A DNA stretch of 64,000 nucleotides from Pandoraea capi (GTDB lineage Bacteria; Pseudomonadota; Gammaproteobacteria; Burkholderiales; Burkholderiaceae), in NCBI RefSeq assembly GCF_902459735.1, contig NZ_CABPRV010000002.1:620001-684000 (forward strand), given 5' to 3'. A model generated the notes under the pieces. That model saw nothing but the letters and a program-made list of their open reading frames with translations. It did not search any database and was not told the DNA's origin. A program made the position numbers and the translations under genes. Position 1 is the first letter of the stretch, and each line of letters starts with the position of its first letter. Positions 51,666-60,087 of the stretch are shown here, piece after piece.

Positions 51666-51919
51666 TACGCCACCTTGTTCAATACGGTGACGGGTGCACC
51701 GGTTGCTGGAGAAGCGACGGTCCCGGTCTCTCCGACCGGGCCGCCTTCTGATTCGATGAGTCGACGGCAGATCTCGCCGTAACTCAACGTCGGATTCAAT
51801 TCGGCGAGCATGCCGACGCGCAGCCAATGCTCGGCTTGCGCGTTGATCGAGCGACTGAGCGCGCCGCTGGTGTTGCGCAGCGCCTCATGCATTTGCTCCG
51901 ATATCTTGACGATACCCAT
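51665..51919 (-). CDS. ParD-like antitoxin-family protein
   Basis: The 84-residue product has an N-terminal ribbon-helix-helix-like region (MGIVKISEQMHEALRNTSGALSRSINAQAEHWLRVGMLAEL) and matches the ParD-like family (PF11903 type) in length and layout. No ParE-like toxin follows; the partner gene is map, overlapping by one base. GGAG lies eight bases before the ATG, and an inverted repeat stands upstream. A DNA-binding autoregulator of map is the simplest reading, though the family's role is not established to my knowledge. Confidence 0.85.
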   Translation of the reverse strand: MGIVKISEQMHEALRNTSGALSRSINAQAEHWLRVGMLAELNPTLSYGEICRRLIESEGGPVGETGTVASPATGAPVTVLNKVA

Positions 51920-52329
51920 GTTGCGGGCTCCATATATACGAAATAGCTACGAAACGTATATTAGCAGCCTTGCGCCGAATTGTCTTCCCTGCACCACCCC
52001 GGCCAACCCAGCGATCGACGTCGGGTTGGCGCTCAGGCCATCACCAGGTCAGCCGGACGCCGGGCGACTCAATTCGAGAATTAAAATATCTCGCATCCTG
52101 TACATGGGCGCGAGGGCAACTCGCCTTCGGATATCGGGTCAGCGCATCACTTACTCCATTGAGGCAACCTCCTTTCCCGATCAGTCGCCGCCCGCGTCAT
52201 CGCGACAAATTGCCGCAAGACGTCGCATTCATCGCGAATTTGACCGCGATGACAACTTGACGGGCGGGGTCGCGTGATAGCATCCGGGCTCGCCTTCACG
52301 AACGCGGCTTGCCGCCGCGCGCCCTGAAC
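51920..52329. other. intergenic region between the ParD-like and DUF2946 genes
   Basis: About 410 bases without a supported gene. It has divergent promoters: the AT-rich inverted repeat at 51934-51961 for the ParD-like gene and a weak TTGACG/TAGCAT pair with 15-base spacing near 52258-52284 for the DUF2946 gene. The middle is moderately AT-rich and no RNA gene is recognised. Confidence 0.5.
51934..51961. promoter_or_regulatory. inverted repeat, probable operator of the ParD-like/map operon
   Basis: ATATACG and CGTATAT stand 14 bases apart, with two direct copies of ACGAAA between them, about 15-40 bases upstream of the ParD-like start. Ribbon-helix-helix antitoxins usually bind such repeats over their own promoters. 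Confidence 0.5.
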
Positions 52330-52704
52330 ATGCCGGTATGGTCACGTAGCAAACGCATCGCATGGGTCGGCCTCGCCGCCATGTGGATGCTGCTTTGCGC
52401 GCCGCTGATCAGCCAGTATCTGCGCACGCATCCGTCGTCCATCGACGACGCGCTGTCGAGCGCCTTCTGTACCAGCCTCGACGAAGCGGCCGCTCAGGGC
52501 CGGCATACGCCGATATCCCATGCGGCCAGCGCCGCCTGCGGCTACTGTTCGCTACTTGCCCACAGCCCGCCACTGCCCTCGGCGTCGCTCACGCTCGCCG
52601 ATATTCGCGTCGGGGGCATCCGGCTCCCCCCATCTCCCGCGCTGACGGTCGTCGGCGCACCGCTACGCCTCACACCGCCTTCGCGCGCCCCGCCTTCGCT
52701 CTGA
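52330..52704 (+). CDS. DUF2946-family protein
   Basis: The 124-residue product has an N-terminal hydrophobic anchor (IAWVGLAAMWMLLCAPLISQYL), a central HAASAACGYCSLLAHSPPLP motif typical of DUF2946, and a proline-rich end. The CxxC and neighbouring His suggest metal binding, in line with its frequent position beside TonB-dependent receptors for metals. It lies 252 bases before the receptor gene on the same strand. The ATG at MPVWSRSK is preferred over one seven codons earlier. Confidence 0.8.
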   Translation: MPVWSRSKRIAWVGLAAMWMLLCAPLISQYLRTHPSSIDDALSSAFCTSLDEAAAQGRHTPISHAASAACGYCSLLAHSPPLPSASLTLADIRVGGIRLPPSPALTVVGAPLRLTPPSRAPPSL

Positions 52705-52956
52705 TGTTGCGCTGATCGGCTTCGGTCGTTCGCACGCCTGATGCCTCGCCGCTGTCCGTAGTCCATCGCGCCCGATGGGCTCGTGCGGACACGTGCGTGC
52801 GCATCCGGGGCGTCCAACCTTGCCGCGGCCCCCTCTCGAAGTAGATCGAATTCCGCTGGCGCCCGGAAAGGGCGACGGCCTGCACGCGCCTGCGCCCGAC
52901 CGCATGGCGACGCTCGCGCGTGCCCCGACAACGATAACGACAACATCAGACGCGTC

Positions 52957-55104
52957 ATGAAAACGTCATTCCCAGTGCGCACCGCCGTCGCGGCGGCCAT
53001 TGGCTCGCTGTGCGCCTTCGCGCACGCTGCCGACGGCACCACAACCAGCAGCAATCCCGGCAACACTTCGCAAAACGTCCAGCTCCCTGCCACGCAGGTG
53101 CAGGCCGATACCGTCAAACCGCTCGACGAAACGGTACAGACCGGCAGCCGTCTCGGCCTGTCGATCAAGGAGACGCCGGCGAGCGTCGAAGTCATCGACC
53201 GTCAGCAACTGGTGGAGCGCGGCGACGCCAGCATCATCGACGCCGTGAGCCGCGCGACCGGCATCAATGCGTCGCCCCACCCCGGCAACGGCGGCTCGGA
53301 ACTCGGTGCGCGCGGCTTCGTGGGCAGCGCCTCCGTCACGCAGCTCTACGACGGCGTTCGGCCGTATGGCGCCATCGGCGTGACCTTCCCGTTCGACACC
53401 TGGTCGGTGGATCGCATCGAAGTCCTTCGCGGCCCGGCCTCGGTCATCTACGGTGAAGGCGCCATTGGCGGCGTGGTCAACATCGTTCCGAAGAAGCCTG
53501 AGCAGGCGCCGGTCGAGAACGAGATTCAATTGGGCATCGGTACGGAAAAGACCGGCCGGGCAGCGTTCGGCAGCGGCGGTGCGATCACCGACAAGCTCTC
53601 GTACCGTTTCGACGCGAGCGCCAACAGTTCCAACAACTGGGTTGACCGGGGCAACTCGCACAACGCGTCGTTCTCCGCTGCGATCAAGTACGACGTCACG
53701 CCGCGCTTCTCGGTAACGGCCTCGCTGGCCGAAGGCAACCAGCATCCGATGCAGTACTTCGGGGTACCGCTGGTGGCGGGCCGCCTCGATCCCGCCACGT
53801 ACCAGAAGAACTACAACGTGGGCGATTCGCTCATCACCTACCGCGACAGCTGGGCGACGCTGGCGGCGTCATGGCGCCCGACGGACGACATCACCATCAC
53901 CAGCACGCTCTACCGCATGAAGAGCAAACGGCACTGGAAAGATGCCGAGTATTACAACTACGTGCCGTCGTCCGGTCTGGTTCAGCGCAGCAGTTACACC
54001 GAGATCCTCCATGACCAGGAGCAGATCGGCAACGTGACGACCGCCACGCTCAAGGGCCATCTGTTCGGCATGGAAAACACCGTCTCGACGGGTTTCGAGT
54101 TCAACCACACGACGTTCCAGCACACGAACAATTCGCCGTACGCCGGCACGTCGCTCGTCGAGCTCTACAACCCGGACCCGGGCAGTTTCATGAATGTCGC
54201 GGGCACCTATCCGAAGTACCGGTCGCAGGCAAATCAGTACGCGGTCTTTGCGGAGAACCGCCTGAAGGTCACGTCGCGCTGGTCAGTGATCGGCGGCGTG
54301 CGCTATGACCATGCCAGCATCCACCGCGACGATCTCATTGCAGGCAGCGCGTTCTCGAAAGACCTCGGCTACACGGGCTGGCGTGTCGGCACCGTCTATG
54401 ACGTCACGGCCAATACGACGGTGTACGGTCAGTACTCGGTCGCAGCCGATCCGGTCAGCTCGCTGCTGATGCTCACGCCCGCCAAGGCGAAATTCGATCT
54501 CGCCACCGGCAAGCAGATCGAACTGGGGGTGAAGCAGGACTGGCTCGACGGCCGTGTCGACGGCACGCTCTCGGTCTATCGCATCGTGAAGAACAACCTG
54601 CTGTCGGTGGACCCGCTCAATCCGTCGCTTAGTTTGCAGGTCGGTCAGCAATCGTCGCGTGGCGTGGAACTGACGCTCGGCGCGCAACTGACCCGCGACG
54701 TTCGCATCGATGCGAACGGCACGTGGCTTCGCGCCAAGTACGATCAGTTCGACGAAAGCGTCGGGGGCGTGTCCGTCTCGCGGGCAGGCAATATCCCGGT
54801 CAACGTGCCGCAGCAGATGGCAAACCTGTGGATGAGCTGGCGTTTCGCGCAGGCGTGGAGGGCGAGCGGCGGACTGAAGTACGTGGGCAAACGCTACGCC
54901 GATACGGCGAACACGCTGACGCTACCGTCCTACACGACGGTCGACCTGGCGCTCGCCTGGAAGCCGCGGCGTGAGCTCACGCTCACCGGCCGCATCTACA
55001 ACGTCTTCAACCGGCATTACGTGCAGACGGCCTACTACAACGCGACCCAATGGCTGCTGGGCAACGACCGCCGCGCCGAACTGGTGATGAGCTACCGGTT
55101 CTGA
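52957..55104 (+). CDS. TonB-dependent siderophore-type receptor
   Basis: The 715-residue outer-membrane receptor has a signal peptide (TAVAAAIGSLCAFAHAAD), a plug domain (LSIKETPASVEVIDRQQLVERG ... VDRIEVLRGPASVIYGEGAIGGVVNIVPKKP), and a 22-strand barrel ending in the C-terminal aromatic signature LVMSYRF. The plug and barrel match ferrisiderophore receptors. A longer frame to 52783 adds an unlikely basic extension. No transport, sigma-factor or siderophore biosynthesis genes are near; only the DUF2946 gene accompanies it, so a metal complex is likely but undefined. A cobalamin-riboswitch pattern was not seen upstream. Confidence 0.92.
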   Translation: MKTSFPVRTAVAAAIGSLCAFAHAADGTTTSSNPGNTSQNVQLPATQVQADTVKPLDETVQTGSRLGLSIKETPASVEVIDRQQLVERGDASIIDAVSRATGINASPHPGNGGSELGARGFVGSASVTQLYDGVRPYGAIGVTFPFDTWSVDRIEVLRGPASVIYGEGAIGGVVNIVPKKPEQAPVENEIQLGIGTEKTGRAAFGSGGAITDKLSYRFDASANSSNNWVDRGNSHNASFSAAIKYDVTPRFSVTASLAEGNQHPMQYFGVPLVAGRLDPATYQKNYNVGDSLITYRDSWATLAASWRPTDDITITSTLYRMKSKRHWKDAEYYNYVPSSGLVQRSSYTEILHDQEQIGNVTTATLKGHLFGMENTVSTGFEFNHTTFQHTNNSPYAGTSLVELYNPDPGSFMNVAGTYPKYRSQANQYAVFAENRLKVTSRWSVIGGVRYDHASIHRDDLIAGSAFSKDLGYTGWRVGTVYDVTANTTVYGQYSVAADPVSSLLMLTPAKAKFDLATGKQIELGVKQDWLDGRVDGTLSVYRIVKNNLLSVDPLNPSLSLQVGQQSSRGVELTLGAQLTRDVRIDANGTWLRAKYDQFDESVGGVSVSRAGNIPVNVPQQMANLWMSWRFAQAWRASGGLKYVGKRYADTANTLTLPSYTTVDLALAWKPRRELTLTGRIYNVFNRHYVQTAYYNATQWLLGNDRRAELVMSYRF

Positions 55105-55120
55105 GCGTCCCGCACCGCCA

Positions 55121-55157
55121 GCCGCTTGCCAGTCACTTAACCAAACCGGCAAGCGGC
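55121..55157 (+). terminator. probable terminator after the TonB receptor gene
   Basis: GCCGCTTGCC and GGCAAGCGGC form a perfect 10-base stem with a 17-base loop, 17 bases after the stop; CTTTT comes ten bases later. The loop is long and the T-run displaced. Confidence 0.5.
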
Positions 55158-55278
55158 CCGCCGACCTTTTCATTCGACTTGCACGACGACGGTCACGATA
55201 CTGGACTCATCGCCATCGCCCGGACATGAGCGCCGCTTGCGGCCCCGGGCGTCAGTCAGTTCGGATGAGGAGGTTTCG

Positions 55279-55569
55279 GTGGAGCGGCAGTACTTTGTCT
55301 TTCGAGGGATCGACCACGCCAGTCTGGAGAAGCTGCGCGAACAGCAACTCGCGGCCCACCGCGAATACGTCCGGCGCGCCGATGCCGTGAGGATGCGCCA
55401 CGGCGGCCCGCTGTTGGACGATGCCGGACGGGTCATCGGAACCTGTCTCGTACTGGAGGCCGACGCCCGCCCCCAGATCGACGCATGGCTGACGAACGAG
55501 CCGTTTTTCCGCGCGGGACTGTTCGCCATCGTCTCCATCGAGCAATGGGGGTGGACGTATGGACGCTGA
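55279..55569 (+). CDS. YciI-like protein, first copy
   Basis: The 96-residue product has the ferredoxin-like YciI layout: YFVFRGIDHASLEKLREQQLAAHREYV, then GGPLLDDAGRVIGTCLVLEADARPQIDAWLTNEPFFRAGLF. A GTG start follows GAGGAGG by five bases. Family members include TftG, the 5-chloro-hydroxyhydroquinone dehydrochlorinase found next to a maleylacetate reductase. The next gene here is a maleylacetate reductase, overlapping by 11 bases, so a role in aromatic breakdown is a fair inference. It is the first gene of the catabolic cluster. Confidence 0.85.
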   Translation: MERQYFVFRGIDHASLEKLREQQLAAHREYVRRADAVRMRHGGPLLDDAGRVIGTCLVLEADARPQIDAWLTNEPFFRAGLFAIVSIEQWGWTYGR

Positions 55570-56653
55570 TGTTCGCAACGCGCCAGCCACCGGATTCTTG
55601 CTCGATCTCAAGGCCCATCGTGTCGTCTGGGGATGGCGCGACGGTCAGGCACTGGCCAACGTACTCGACGACGCCAGCGCAGCCCGGTTCCTGCTGGTCA
55701 CATCGTCCGCCCGGAGCCGCGACCGGTTTACCCGCCTCGTCACCCCGGCGTTGACGACCCGGTGCGCGGGCGCCTTCACCGGCGCGCTCGAACATGTTCC
55801 GCTGCCGAGTGTGGACGCAGGTGTCGACGCTGCACAGCGTCTTGCCGCCGACAGCCTCGTCGCGTTCGGCGGCGGCACCGCGCTGGATACCGCCAAGGCC
55901 ATCGGGCAGCGACTCGGGCTGCCGGTATTTGCCGTGCCGACGAACTTTTCCGGATCGGAAGTCACGTGGAACTTCGGTCTGACGGTGGATGGCACCAAAC
56001 AGACGGTGCGCGATCCGGCAGTGCTGCCACGCGCCGTCATCTATGACAGTACGCTGATCCAAAGTCTGCCGCTCGCGCAAGCGATCTGTAGCGGGATAAA
56101 CGCCGTAGCACACGCCATCGAAGCCCTCTACGCACCGGAAGCCAATCCCTTCACGCAAGCGATTGCCAACGCCGGCATCGCGCGAATGATTCAGGGATTG
56201 CGTTCCTGGGCGTCGTTCGCCGACAAACACGACGCCGCCGAGCAATGTCTCGCCGGCGCATGGCTGTGCGGCGAAGCACTGTCGCAGGTCGGCATGGGCC
56301 TGCACCACCGGATCTGCCACGTACTCGGCGGCACCTACAACCTCCCGCACGCGAGCGTGCACACCACCTTGCTGCCCTATGTGATCGGCTTCAACCGGCA
56401 TCACGTGCCCGCGCTCAAACAACTCGACGAACGGTTCGACGGGCTGTCGTTCGCGCCCGCCCTTGCATCGTTTGCCTCAGCGCACGGCGCGCCGGCGTCG
56501 TTGCAGGCCATTGGATTGCGCAGGCAGGACATTCCCGACGTTGCCCGCAGAGTCCTCGCCGCCCCCGTTGCCAATCCCCGGCCCGTTGCGGTTACCGACG
56601 TCGAAGCCCTGCTGTTGCGCGCCTATCGCGGCGATCTGCTCGAACGCGCCTGA
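55559..56653 (+). CDS. Maleylacetate reductase (iron-containing alcohol dehydrogenase family)
   Basis: The enzyme reduces maleylacetate to 3-oxoadipate with NAD(P)H at the end of hydroxyquinol and chloroaromatic pathways. The 364-residue product has the cofactor motif VAFGGGTALDTAKAIG (about 101-116), PTNFSGSEVT, and the family signature MGLHHRICHVLGGTYNLPHASVHTTLLPY with metal-site histidines. Its length is right for the family. Overlap with the YciI-like gene before it and a 47-base gap to the dioxygenase gene mark an operon. The exact substrate is assigned by family only. Confidence 0.88.
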   Translation: MDADVRNAPATGFLLDLKAHRVVWGWRDGQALANVLDDASAARFLLVTSSARSRDRFTRLVTPALTTRCAGAFTGALEHVPLPSVDAGVDAAQRLAADSLVAFGGGTALDTAKAIGQRLGLPVFAVPTNFSGSEVTWNFGLTVDGTKQTVRDPAVLPRAVIYDSTLIQSLPLAQAICSGINAVAHAIEALYAPEANPFTQAIANAGIARMIQGLRSWASFADKHDAAEQCLAGAWLCGEALSQVGMGLHHRICHVLGGTYNLPHASVHTTLLPYVIGFNRHHVPALKQLDERFDGLSFAPALASFASAHGAPASLQAIGLRRQDIPDVARRVLAAPVANPRPVAVTDVEALLLRAYRGDLLERA

Positions 56654-56700
56654 CCGGGCGCCGCTTCCATCCCCCAATCCCCATCCGCAGGAGAAGAGAC

Positions 56701-57249
56701 ATGAAAATTCCGGACGCTTTCCATCTGGGTCAATGGACCGAACAGCACCTTCCGACATCGCTCGGCGCGATCGGCAATCGCGAAGTGTTCAAGGACACCG
56801 ACTTCATCTTTCAGGTCATCAAAGGCCCGAACGCCCGCAACGACTTCCACATCGATCCGTGGGACGAAATCTTCTATCAGCTTCGCGGGCACATCTTCGT
56901 CGATACGGTGGAAGACGGCCGCGTCGTGCGACATCGCATCAACGAAGGCGAAATCTTCCATCTGCCGAAGCATGTTTTCCATTCGCCGCGCCGCCCGCCG
57001 GGTAGCGTGGGCGTGGTCATCGAGCGTCCGCGAAAAGCCGGTGAAGAAGACGGCATCGCCTGGTTCTGCGAGCACTGCGGCAACATGCTGCACAGCGTGT
57101 ACTTCTGGTGCGAAGACATCGAAACCAGCCTCAAGCAGTACGTCCAGCAGTTCAATGCCGACGAGCATCTGCGCACCTGCAAACAATGCGGCACCACCCT
57201 GCCCGACCCCACGACCGTCCCCCAATGGGACGGCGACGACTGGAAGTAA
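56701..57249 (+). CDS. nbaC: 3-hydroxyanthranilate 3,4-dioxygenase
   Basis: This extradiol cupin dioxygenase opens 3-hydroxyanthranilate to 2-amino-3-carboxymuconate semialdehyde. The 182-residue product keeps everything known from the Cupriavidus enzyme: Fe ligands His50, Glu56, His94; substrate residues Asn26, Arg46, Asp48, Arg98 and Glu108; and the rubredoxin-like metal site Cys123, Cys126, Cys160, Cys163. So it should be active on 3-hydroxyanthranilate or a close analogue. The usual next enzymes (decarboxylase, semialdehyde dehydrogenase, deaminase) and kynureninase are not in the window; its neighbours are maleylacetate reductase and a YciI-like gene. Confidence 0.92.
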   Translation: MKIPDAFHLGQWTEQHLPTSLGAIGNREVFKDTDFIFQVIKGPNARNDFHIDPWDEIFYQLRGHIFVDTVEDGRVVRHRINEGEIFHLPKHVFHSPRRPPGSVGVVIERPRKAGEEDGIAWFCEHCGNMLHSVYFWCEDIETSLKQYVQQFNADEHLRTCKQCGTTLPDPTTVPQWDGDDWK

Positions 57250-57253
57250 CGCC

Positions 57254-57571
57254 ATGCTCTACATCCTCTATTGCCGCGATGACCCGAGCGTCTCGCACGC
57301 GATTCGCAGCGCGCACAAGGACGCGCATCTGGCCTATCTCGCACAGCACACCGATCTCATCGTGATAGGCGGCGCGATGCTGGCGGAAGACGGGCAAACG
57401 CGCGTGGGCAGCACCCTCATCCTGAATGTCGATCGACGCGAGCAAGCCGAACAGTTCTCGCTCAACGAGCCGTTCCGTCAGGCGGGTTTGTATGCGTCGG
57501 TCACCATCACGCGCATGCGGCGCGCGCAGTGGTTTCCCGAGCACGCGCCAAAAACGGTGGAAGGTCAGTGA
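57254..57571 (+). CDS. YciI-like protein, second copy
   Basis: The 105-residue product is a second YciI-type protein: MLYILYCRDDPSVSHAIRSAHKDAHLAYL, with the conserved histidine of the family in RSAHKDAH, then GGAMLAEDGQTRVGSTLILNVDRREQAEQFSLNEPFRQAGLY. It is clearly diverged from the first copy at 55279. It starts four bases after the dioxygenase stop, and its own stop overlaps the GTG of the amidase. It may act on an unstable ring-cleavage or quinone intermediate, as TftG does, but that is inference. Confidence 0.85.
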   Translation: MLYILYCRDDPSVSHAIRSAHKDAHLAYLAQHTDLIVIGGAMLAEDGQTRVGSTLILNVDRREQAEQFSLNEPFRQAGLYASVTITRMRRAQWFPEHAPKTVEGQ

Positions 57572-58944
57572 CGTCGGCGCCGTCAGTGCCGTGTCGCGCG
57601 GGGGCATCGTCGGCATCACCCCCTTCGGACATGACCTTCACGCGGCACGCCGAAGCGGCCCTCGAACGCGCACTGGCCGACCGGTGGCACTGCCTGTCGG
57701 ACGTCACCGCCGCCCGCGCGCTGCGCGACGCCGGGGCGCTGGACTCGACCATTTCCGGCAGCGGGCTGCCGTTGGCCGGCGTGCCTTACGTCGCGAAGAA
57801 CGCCTTTGACATCGCGGGCATCGTGACGCTGGCCGGTGGACCCTACCCAACACGCCCAACGCTTCCGACGCATCCGACGATCGCCACACCAGCACGACAC
57901 GACGCCGCTCTCGTGCAGATGTTATCCCGCGCGGGGGCCATCCTCGTCGGTGCTGCGCATATGGACGAATACGCCTATGGCTTCCTCGGCGACAACCCGC
58001 ATCACGGCCGGGTCGTCAATCCGGCCGCACCGTCGTGCTACACGGGCGGATCGTCGAGCGGTTCGGCGGCGGCCGTCGCCGCGGGCATCGTACCCTTCGC
58101 CATCGGCACCGATACGAACGGATCGATTCGTGTGCCTGCGGCGCTCTGCCGGATCTTCGGCCTGAAACCCACGCATGGCGCCCTGTCGCTGGACGGTTGT
58201 TTTGCGCTCGCCCCAAGTCTCGACCACGCCGGCGTTCTCGCCAGCTCCCTCGACATGCTCGCACGCGTCTGGCTCGCGCTGGCCCCCGGGCACGCACCGC
58301 CTCCCTTGCAAACGCTCTGGGGCGACGTACGCATCGGATGGGCCAGCGGGCCGTATCGACGGCTAGCCAGCGACATGGTCCGTCATGCGTTCGACGCCCT
58401 GCGGCAAAGCGCCGCCGACACGCCAGACGTCGCGCTGCCCGACCCACTCGCGTGTCTGGAGACGGCTTCCGTCATCACGGGATTCGAAGCCGCGCAGCAA
58501 CATCGCGCGCGATTGGCAACCATGCCGGATCGCTATGGCGAGGCCGTCACCCGACGCTTGCGCGCAGCCATGGCCATTCCGTCGTCCACCTATCAGCGCG
58601 CACGCGCGACTCAGCATGCCGTGCGACAGCAAGTGGCAGCGCAATTCGAAACCGCGGGCGTCGACGTGATCGTTGCGCCCGTCGCTCCGGTCAACAGTGT
58701 CGTCAAGGGACAGTCGACTTGCAGGCTCGATGGCCGGGAGCTATCGGTGCCCGATGCGCTCGGCCTTTTCACCCGGCCGTTCTCGCTGACAGGATTCCCC
58801 GTGATGACCGTGCCCGCGACGGCCGCCCCGCCCGGCATGCCGGGCATGGGCAGTCTGAGCACTGCGATTCAGGTGATCGCCCCACCGGGGCGGGAAGATC
58901 GGCTCTTCGCGTTCGCGAGCCAGTGGCAGCGCACGGGATTTTGA
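57568..58944 (+). CDS. AtzE-type amidase (amidase-signature hydrolase)
   Basis: The roughly 458-residue product has the complete Ser-cisSer-Lys triad: Lys77 in [11 protein letters not shown], cis-Ser162 in [10 protein letters not shown], and nucleophile Ser186 in [13 protein letters not shown]. The motifs MDEYAYGF and [10 protein letters not shown] place it nearest AtzE (1-carboxybiuret hydrolase), though no atzF, atzD or atzG neighbour exists. A GTG overlapping the preceding stop (GTGA) is chosen; ATG at 57631 is an alternative. A Pro-Thr insertion (about residues 94-104) is encoded by a 9-base tandem repeat. The substrate is probably an amide or carbamoyl group on the compound handled by this cluster. 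Confidence 0.85.
   Translation: MTSAPSVPCRAGASSASPPSDMTFTRHAEAALERALADRWHCLSDVTAARALRDAGALDSTISGSGLPLAGVPYVAKNAFDIAGIVTLAGGPYPTRPTLPTHPTIATPARHDAALVQMLSRAGAILVGAAHMDEYAYGFLGDNPHHGRVVNPAAPSCYTGGSSSGSAAAVAAGIVPFAIGTDTNGSIRVPAALCRIFGLKPTHGALSLDGCFALAPSLDHAGVLASSLDMLARVWLALAPGHAPPPLQTLWGDVRIGWASGPYRRLASDMVRHAFDALRQSAADTPDVALPDPLACLETASVITGFEAAQQHRARLATMPDRYGEAVTRRLRAAMAIPSSTYQRARATQHAVRQQVAAQFETAGVDVIVAPVAPVNSVVKGQSTCRLDGRELSVPDALGLFTRPFSLTGFPVMTVPATAAPPGMPGMGSLSTAIQVIAPPGREDRLFAFASQWQRTGF
57847..57882. repeat. 9-base tandem repeat inside the amidase gene, four units
   Basis: CCAACACGC, CCAACGCTT, CCGACGCAT and CCGACGATC encode Pro-Thr-X four times, in a loop following the catalytic-lysine region. 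Confidence 0.8.
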
Positions 58945-59007
58945 CGGATAGCGCGTTCGCCGGAAGTTTGCCATTCTTGAACGGTCCATTCAGAAGGGCC
59001 GGCGACC

Positions 59008-59937
59008 ATGAACCCGCTCCGTACTCGTCTCAAGATTCGTCATATCCAGGTTGTGCTCGCCATTGCCGACATGGGCAATCTGTTGCGCGCAGCCCAGGTA
59101 CTCAACATCTCTCAGCCCGCCATTTCCAAGGCGCTGTCGGACGTCGAAGATGTCGTGGGCGAGCGCCTGTTCGACCGGACACCGTTCGGCACCCGGGCCA
59201 CGCCTGCGGGCGATGCGCTGATTCAGTACGGGCGCAACGTTCTTGCCGACATGGACCGCATGCACGATGCGTTGTCCGCCATCAAGCGGGGAGACGCCGG
59301 CAAACTGCGCGTCGGCGTCTTCTCACTGATCTCTCAGTGGACACCGTTCATGCGCGCACTCAGTCGTTTGCAGGCCTCCTCGCGTGGCATCCTGCTCACG
59401 GTCGAAGACGGCAACATGGAAGACCTCATGCCCAAACTCGACGGCGGCGGCCTCGACATCGTGGTCGGTCGCTATCCGTTCGCCAGTCAGCAGGCACATC
59501 ACACAGTGAAAGGCCTTTGCGCCGACCGTATCGTCGCCGTGGTGCGCAACGATCATCCGGTGCTGACGCTAGGGGCGATCGGCTTCGACGATCTCGTGCA
59601 ATATCCATGGATTCTGCCGCCCGAGCGCAATATTGTGCGTCTACAGCTTGAGATGGAACTGGCGGCCTGCGGACTGCGCTTTCGCGACACACCCATCTCC
59701 TCGCTGGTGATCCCGCTGAACACCCGCTTCGTGCAGAACACCGATGCCGTCATGCTCATGCCGAGTTGCACAGCACTGGAACATGTGCGAGCCGAATCGC
59801 TGGCCATCGTCCCCTTCGACCTGCCCATCAGCGTGGGTCCCCTGATCGCGATCTGGCGAAGCGAGCGCATCGTCGACCGGCTGCGCGACACGTTCGTCAA
59901 CGCCTTGTCGGCCGAAGCGGAAGGTACCGCCGCGTGA
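59008..59937 (+). CDS. LysR-family regulator of the catabolic cluster
   Basis: The 309-residue product has the LysR DNA-binding domain (LKIRHIQVVLAIADMGNLLRAAQVLNISQPAISKALSDVEDVVGERLFDRTPFG, about 8-62), of the GbpR/PcaQ branch often tied to aromatic catabolism. It lies in the same direction between the enzyme genes and the porin/transporter genes, not divergent, so it may be cotranscribed or control the genes on both sides. Inducer unknown; a cluster metabolite is likely. Confidence 0.9.
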   Translation: MNPLRTRLKIRHIQVVLAIADMGNLLRAAQVLNISQPAISKALSDVEDVVGERLFDRTPFGTRATPAGDALIQYGRNVLADMDRMHDALSAIKRGDAGKLRVGVFSLISQWTPFMRALSRLQASSRGILLTVEDGNMEDLMPKLDGGGLDIVVGRYPFASQQAHHTVKGLCADRIVAVVRNDHPVLTLGAIGFDDLVQYPWILPPERNIVRLQLEMELAACGLRFRDTPISSLVIPLNTRFVQNTDAVMLMPSCTALEHVRAESLAIVPFDLPISVGPLIAIWRSERIVDRLRDTFVNALSAEAEGTAA

Positions 59938-60087
59938 CCCGTGGCATCGCTTACCGGATTGGTTAAGTGGCGCGCGCCACAATTCATTATTCTTTCCCCT
60001 TCCTGAAATCTACAGTCGATCCAACCCCACCGCAGCCGCACATCGAGTGGGCCTTTCACAGGGATCGACAAGGATGGAGAGGAAGGG

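Noticed and set aside
51665-51919. Classical type II toxin-antitoxin module
   Set aside because: Only the ParD-like protein is present. The overlapping gene is a full methionine aminopeptidase, not a ParE or other toxin.
52705-52956. Possible cobalamin riboswitch or N-terminal extension before the TonB receptor
   Set aside because: No B12-box-like pattern was seen, and the extension translates to a basic Arg/Ala-rich stretch before an obvious signal peptide.
57568-58944. Cyanuric acid (atz) degradation operon because of the AtzE-like amidase
   Set aside because: No cyanuric acid hydrolase, AtzF, AtzG or AtzH-like gene is nearby. The neighbours are aromatic-type enzymes.
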